The position numbers and the translations under genes were made by a program. 64,000 nucleotides of DNA from NCBI GenBank assembly GCA_003478935.1, contig QUFP01000001.1, positions 1 to 64,000 on the forward strand. Reading direction: 5' to 3'. Shown here one piece after another: positions 61,096-64,000 of the stretch (position 1 is the stretch's first letter; the number at the start of each line of letters is the position of its first letter). The stretch is from Firmicutes bacterium AF25-13AC (GTDB taxonomy: Bacteria; Bacillota; Clostridia; Lachnospirales; Lachnospiraceae). Under the pieces are notes generated by a model, which saw only the letters and a list, made by a program, of their open reading frames with translations, was not told the DNA's origin and made no database searches.

Positions 61096-63222
61096 TTGAA
61101 AACAAACTCGGATGAGATGCATAATCAGGAAATGCTATTAAAAAAAATAAGACAGAGCAGTGAAGTTTTTGATAAATTGGCAAATTCATATGAGGTTTGG
61201 GTGCCGGAAAGCGGCTGGCTTGCCGGCCGCCGAAACCGGGATAAGAATGACAGCAAAAGAAAATATCTTAATGATTGGACGATGCTTTCGTTTGCTTTTG
61301 AAATAGATAACTGTCATTATCCGATGGCAGACAGCTATCTTCAATATGGCATTGATGGTGTGATTAGAATTGCAGCAGAGACACTTGAAACACTTAAAAA
61401 TAATTTGCAAAGCGAATTGCAGGATCAAACGCAGTTAGATATTGTGTATTTGGAAAGTTTGCTGCATGTCTGGAAGCGTTTTCGACAGTTTGTTGCAGAT
61501 CACATGGTACTTGCACTAGAATGTGCAAAGCAGGAAATAAGTGATACTAAAAAGAAGCGTTATGAAAAAATTGCAAAGATATGTCAGAATTTGACAATAA
61601 ACAAGCCAAACACATTTTGCGAGGCACTTCAACTTTTTTGGTTTACATATTTGTTTCGCAGTCCATTTGGCGCAGGATGTATTGGAAGACTTGATCAGCT
61701 GTTATATCCATTTTATAAGCATGATTGTGAAATGGGTATTTGGGATCAGCAAGAAGCAGAAAAAATGCTTGAAGAGATGTTTACCAGAATGAATGAGATC
61801 AATACTGGTGATACGCTGCGAAATCTGATGCTTTCAGGACAAGATGCCAAAGGAAATGACCAGACGAATGAGATTACTTATTTGATTCTGGTAGCGTATG
61901 AAAATACGGGCGGATCTGAGCCGCATTTGAACGTACGTTTTCACGAAAAAACACCGAAAAAGCTTCGCGATAACTGCATAAATATGTTGTCATCTGGAAG
62001 TGGACAGCCAACAATCTATTTTGATGAAGCTGTACTTCCTGCAATGGAAAAGGCTGGTATTTGTCACGAGGATGCCTGCCAATATGCAAATGACGGTTGT
62101 ACAGAGACGGTAATTGCAGGAAAGAGTGCGATTGTTTTCTGGCAGTATGAGATGGTCAAAACAGTGGAACTTACCTTGTTTGGAGGAAACGAAAATCCGT
62201 GTGTTAAGCCAGTTTCTATGAAAAAAAATAGCATACATGGGGCGGATTTTGTACCGAAAACAAATCTTTTGATTGGAATTGAATCAAAAAAACCACAGGA
62301 GTTGACTACATTTTCTGAGTTTTTAAGTGCTTTCTTTGAGCAGATGGATCATCAGCTTGATCATTACTTTTTGATGATTAAACAGAAAATGCAGGAAGAC
62401 CAGACAGTATCCATTACTAGTCCATTTACGGCAGGTACTTTTGAGAAATGTCTGCGTACCGGAAAAGATCCGCTTCGCGGAGGTGGCTTTGATATCACTA
62501 ATTATCAGCTGCTTTCAGGAAGCATAGGAACAGCGGCCGACTGTTTATATGCAATACAGTCAGCTGTATATGAGAAAAAGCTAGTTACAATGGAAGAACT
62601 GATCAAGGCACTTTCTGTTGATTTTGAAGGCTATGAAGTGTTAAGACAGCAGCTGTTGCATCTGCCAAAGTACGGAAACGATAAAAAGGAAGTAGATGCA
62701 TTGGCGAAGCAGATTGCAGACCATTTTCTGGCGCGTGTCAATGCTTTTAGGGGACCAGAAGATACACTGTTGTATCCTGGTCTGTATAACATTGATTTTA
62801 AAATTTTTGCTAATGTGACAGGTGCTACACCGGACGGACGACGTTTTCGCGATGCGATTGCAGAACACTGTAGTCCGACACCGGGGGCTGCAAAGAATGG
62901 ACCGACAGCTATTTTGAACTCAGCATCAACGCTTCCTATGAAAGAGGGATTTGCATCCTCAGTGCTTCATCTGACGCTTGACAAAAATGGCTACAGTATG
63001 GGTGCAGACCGCATAAAAATAATAGATACACTTTTGCGTGCATCCGAAAAAAAGAAGATTCCGGTCTTGAGCCTTACTATGTATGATAAGGCGGAGCTTT
63101 TAGATGCCCAACTTCATCCCGAAAAGCATCTGGATTTGATTGTGCGAGTATGGGGCTTTCAGGCAAGATTTACAGAGCTTGATAAAGAACTTCAGGATCA
63201 TATTATCAATCGAATCAGCTGA
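61096..63222 (+). CDS. Glycyl radical enzyme of unassigned substrate
   Basis: Encodes 708 residues, shorter than the typical 780-850. TTG 61096 lies 10 bases after GGGAGG; ATG 61117 is the alternative. The thiyl Cys motif is NDGCTE (Cys about 335), with the adjacent Glu that is characteristic of eliminase/dehydratase-type rather than formate-lyase-type members. The glycyl radical loop is VRVWGFQARF (Gly about 687), where the family consensus has RVxGY. No signal peptide. An activating enzyme lies 18 bases downstream. It follows the fructosidase gene by 66 bases with no terminator seen, so a role in downstream sugar or polyol fermentation is possible but unproven. Confidence 0.9.
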   Translation: MKTNSDEMHNQEMLLKKIRQSSEVFDKLANSYEVWVPESGWLAGRRNRDKNDSKRKYLNDWTMLSFAFEIDNCHYPMADSYLQYGIDGVIRIAAETLETLKNNLQSELQDQTQLDIVYLESLLHVWKRFRQFVADHMVLALECAKQEISDTKKKRYEKIAKICQNLTINKPNTFCEALQLFWFTYLFRSPFGAGCIGRLDQLLYPFYKHDCEMGIWDQQEAEKMLEEMFTRMNEINTGDTLRNLMLSGQDAKGNDQTNEITYLILVAYENTGGSEPHLNVRFHEKTPKKLRDNCINMLSSGSGQPTIYFDEAVLPAMEKAGICHEDACQYANDGCTETVIAGKSAIVFWQYEMVKTVELTLFGGNENPCVKPVSMKKNSIHGADFVPKTNLLIGIESKKPQELTTFSEFLSAFFEQMDHQLDHYFLMIKQKMQEDQTVSITSPFTAGTFEKCLRTGKDPLRGGGFDITNYQLLSGSIGTAADCLYAIQSAVYEKKLVTMEELIKALSVDFEGYEVLRQQLLHLPKYGNDKKEVDALAKQIADHFLARVNAFRGPEDTLLYPGLYNIDFKIFANVTGATPDGRRFRDAIAEHCSPTPGAAKNGPTAILNSASTLPMKEGFASSVLHLTLDKNGYSMGADRIKIIDTLLRASEKKKIPVLSLTMYDKAELLDAQLHPEKHLDLIVRVWGFQARFTELDKELQDHIINRIS

Positions 63223-63240
63223 CAAGAATGGAGGCAAAGG

Positions 63241-64000
63241 GTGGAACAAACAGCAATGGTCATGGATATTCAGCGCTTTTCGATCCATGATGGACCAGGA
63301 ATTAGAACAACAGTGTTTTTAAAAGGATGTCATATGAGCTGTCTGTGGTGCCATAATCCAGAGTCCCAATATGCAAAGCCGCAGCTTATGTTTTATGAAG
63401 CGCAATGTATTGGCTGCGGACGATGTGTAAAAAAATGCATCCGATATACATTTAAGAAGAAAACACGGCCAAACACACAAAACCACGTTCTTTATGAGCC
63501 AGATCTTAAGATCTGTAGGGATTGTGAACAAATGAGAAGCTGCGCAGAAAACTGTCCGTCAGAGGCTCTTCGTCTGTGTGGAAGAACTATGACAGTGCAG
63601 GAAGTGATGACAGAAATTGAAAAGGATGTTGATTGCTATATTGATGGCGGAGGGGTCACTTTCTCAGGAGGAGAACCGCTTTTGCAAAGTGCATTTCTTA
63701 AAGAAATTCTTCCAAAATGTGCAGAAAAGAAAATTTCTGTCTGTCTTGACACAACACTTGAGGTTATGTGGGAGAAAATAGAGCCACTGTTGCCGTATGT
63801 CAGTTTGTTTTTGGTGGATGTTAAAATTTTGAATCCAGAGAAGGCATCTGTGTATCAAGGCATTTGCTATAAAAATATGCCGAAGAATTTAAAGCGGCTT
63901 TCTGATTTGAATATTCCGGTGATTATACGAGTGCCGCTCGCAAAAGGCATTAACGATACGCCAGAAGAAATCGAAAGGAGAGAGACTCTTTTGAAATCAC
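63241..64000 (+). CDS. Glycyl radical enzyme activating protein (radical SAM), truncated by the window
   Basis: GTG 63241 follows GGAGG at six- to eight-base spacing; the frame is open to the window end (253 residues seen). The N terminus DIQRFSIHDGPGIRTTVFLK leads into the SAM-cluster motif CHMSCLWC (CX3CX2C), WCHNPES, then a ferredoxin-type insert with CIGCGRCVKKC and CRDCEQMRSCAENC binding two more clusters. The SAM-binding GGE motif is in VTFSGGEPLLQ. It installs the glycyl radical on its partner, the upstream enzyme. Only the C-terminal 40-60 residues are missing. Confidence 0.93.
   Translation, partial: MEQTAMVMDIQRFSIHDGPGIRTTVFLKGCHMSCLWCHNPESQYAKPQLMFYEAQCIGCGRCVKKCIRYTFKKKTRPNTQNHVLYEPDLKICRDCEQMRSCAENCPSEALRLCGRTMTVQEVMTEIEKDVDCYIDGGGVTFSGGEPLLQSAFLKEILPKCAEKKISVCLDTTLEVMWEKIEPLLPYVSLFLVDVKILNPEKASVYQGICYKNMPKNLKRLSDLNIPVIIRVPLAKGINDTPEEIERRETLLKS

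Overview
The window reads as a chromosomal segment of a low-to-mid GC, Gram-positive anaerobe, most likely a gut Lachnospiraceae (Clostridia). The evidence is the gene order tadA - large Alu-type SRP RNA - dnaX - ybaB - recR, a DUF6128-like lachnospiral protein, type IV pili without a secretin, a glycyl radical enzyme and ferredoxin-type enzymes implying anaerobiosis, and GGAGG-type ribosome binding sites throughout. I cannot fix the genus. No tRNA, rRNA, CRISPR array, prophage or insertion sequence was seen.

Layout. 1-10.7 kb is a rightward housekeeping block: the Pro-rich tail of an unknown protein, tatD, rsmA, an unknown lachnospiral gene, tadA, SRP RNA, pfkA (an extra gene inside an otherwise classic order), dnaX, ybaB, recR, a TPR/Glu-rich protein split by a frameshift, and cvpA. 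10.7-16.3 kb carries a leftward MATE exporter, a PepV-like dipeptidase, a LysR regulator with a structured leader, and O-acetylhomoserine sulfhydrylase behind a long dyad. 16.4-23.6 kb has a membrane protein, an apparent operon of phospholipase D-like enzyme, two-component system and FUSC membrane protein, then a methyltransferase and Hsp33. 23.6-26.7 kb is leftward: QueT-like transporter component, thioredoxin, MTA/SAH nucleosidase with a structured leader, and a DUF4143-type AAA ATPase preceded by three palindromes spaced exactly 40 bp. 27-29.3 kb holds an acetyltransferase, a frameshifted aldo/keto reductase-ferredoxin and a small unknown gene. 29.3-35.5 kb holds sugar-acid and glycan genes: a KdgK-like kinase divergent from an aconitase-superfamily hydratase, then a frameshifted GH2 beta-mannosidase.

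35.5-50.6 kb is a compact type IV pilus operon: two near-twin small pilins, prepilin peptidase, PilC, PilM, PilN, PilO, PilB and PilT. It ends in a 2310-residue protein that carries a genuine prepilin leader and N-terminal pilin helix but a giant multidomain ectodomain with Ser-Glu repeats. This looks like a pilus-tip or pilus-borne adhesin and is the most striking object in the window.

50.6-64 kb: DUF1622 protein, metallophosphoesterase and LacI regulator (leftward), divergent from a fructan/sucrose locus with a near-consensus promoter and a LacI palindrome at the predicted start site. It encodes two ABC permeases, a binding protein without a lipobox, a GH32 enzyme with an unusual active-site motif, and a canonical but frameshifted GH32. 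It is followed in the same direction by an unassigned glycyl radical enzyme and its activase, which runs off the window. Import, fructosyl hydrolysis and perhaps an anaerobic radical step would form one catabolic unit.

Four otherwise well-conserved coding regions are broken by 1-2 base indels (7.6-9.9, 27.7-28.8, 33.0-35.5 and 59.5-61.0 kb). That many in 64 kb suggests residual sequencing indels, though real decay cannot be excluded from sequence alone.
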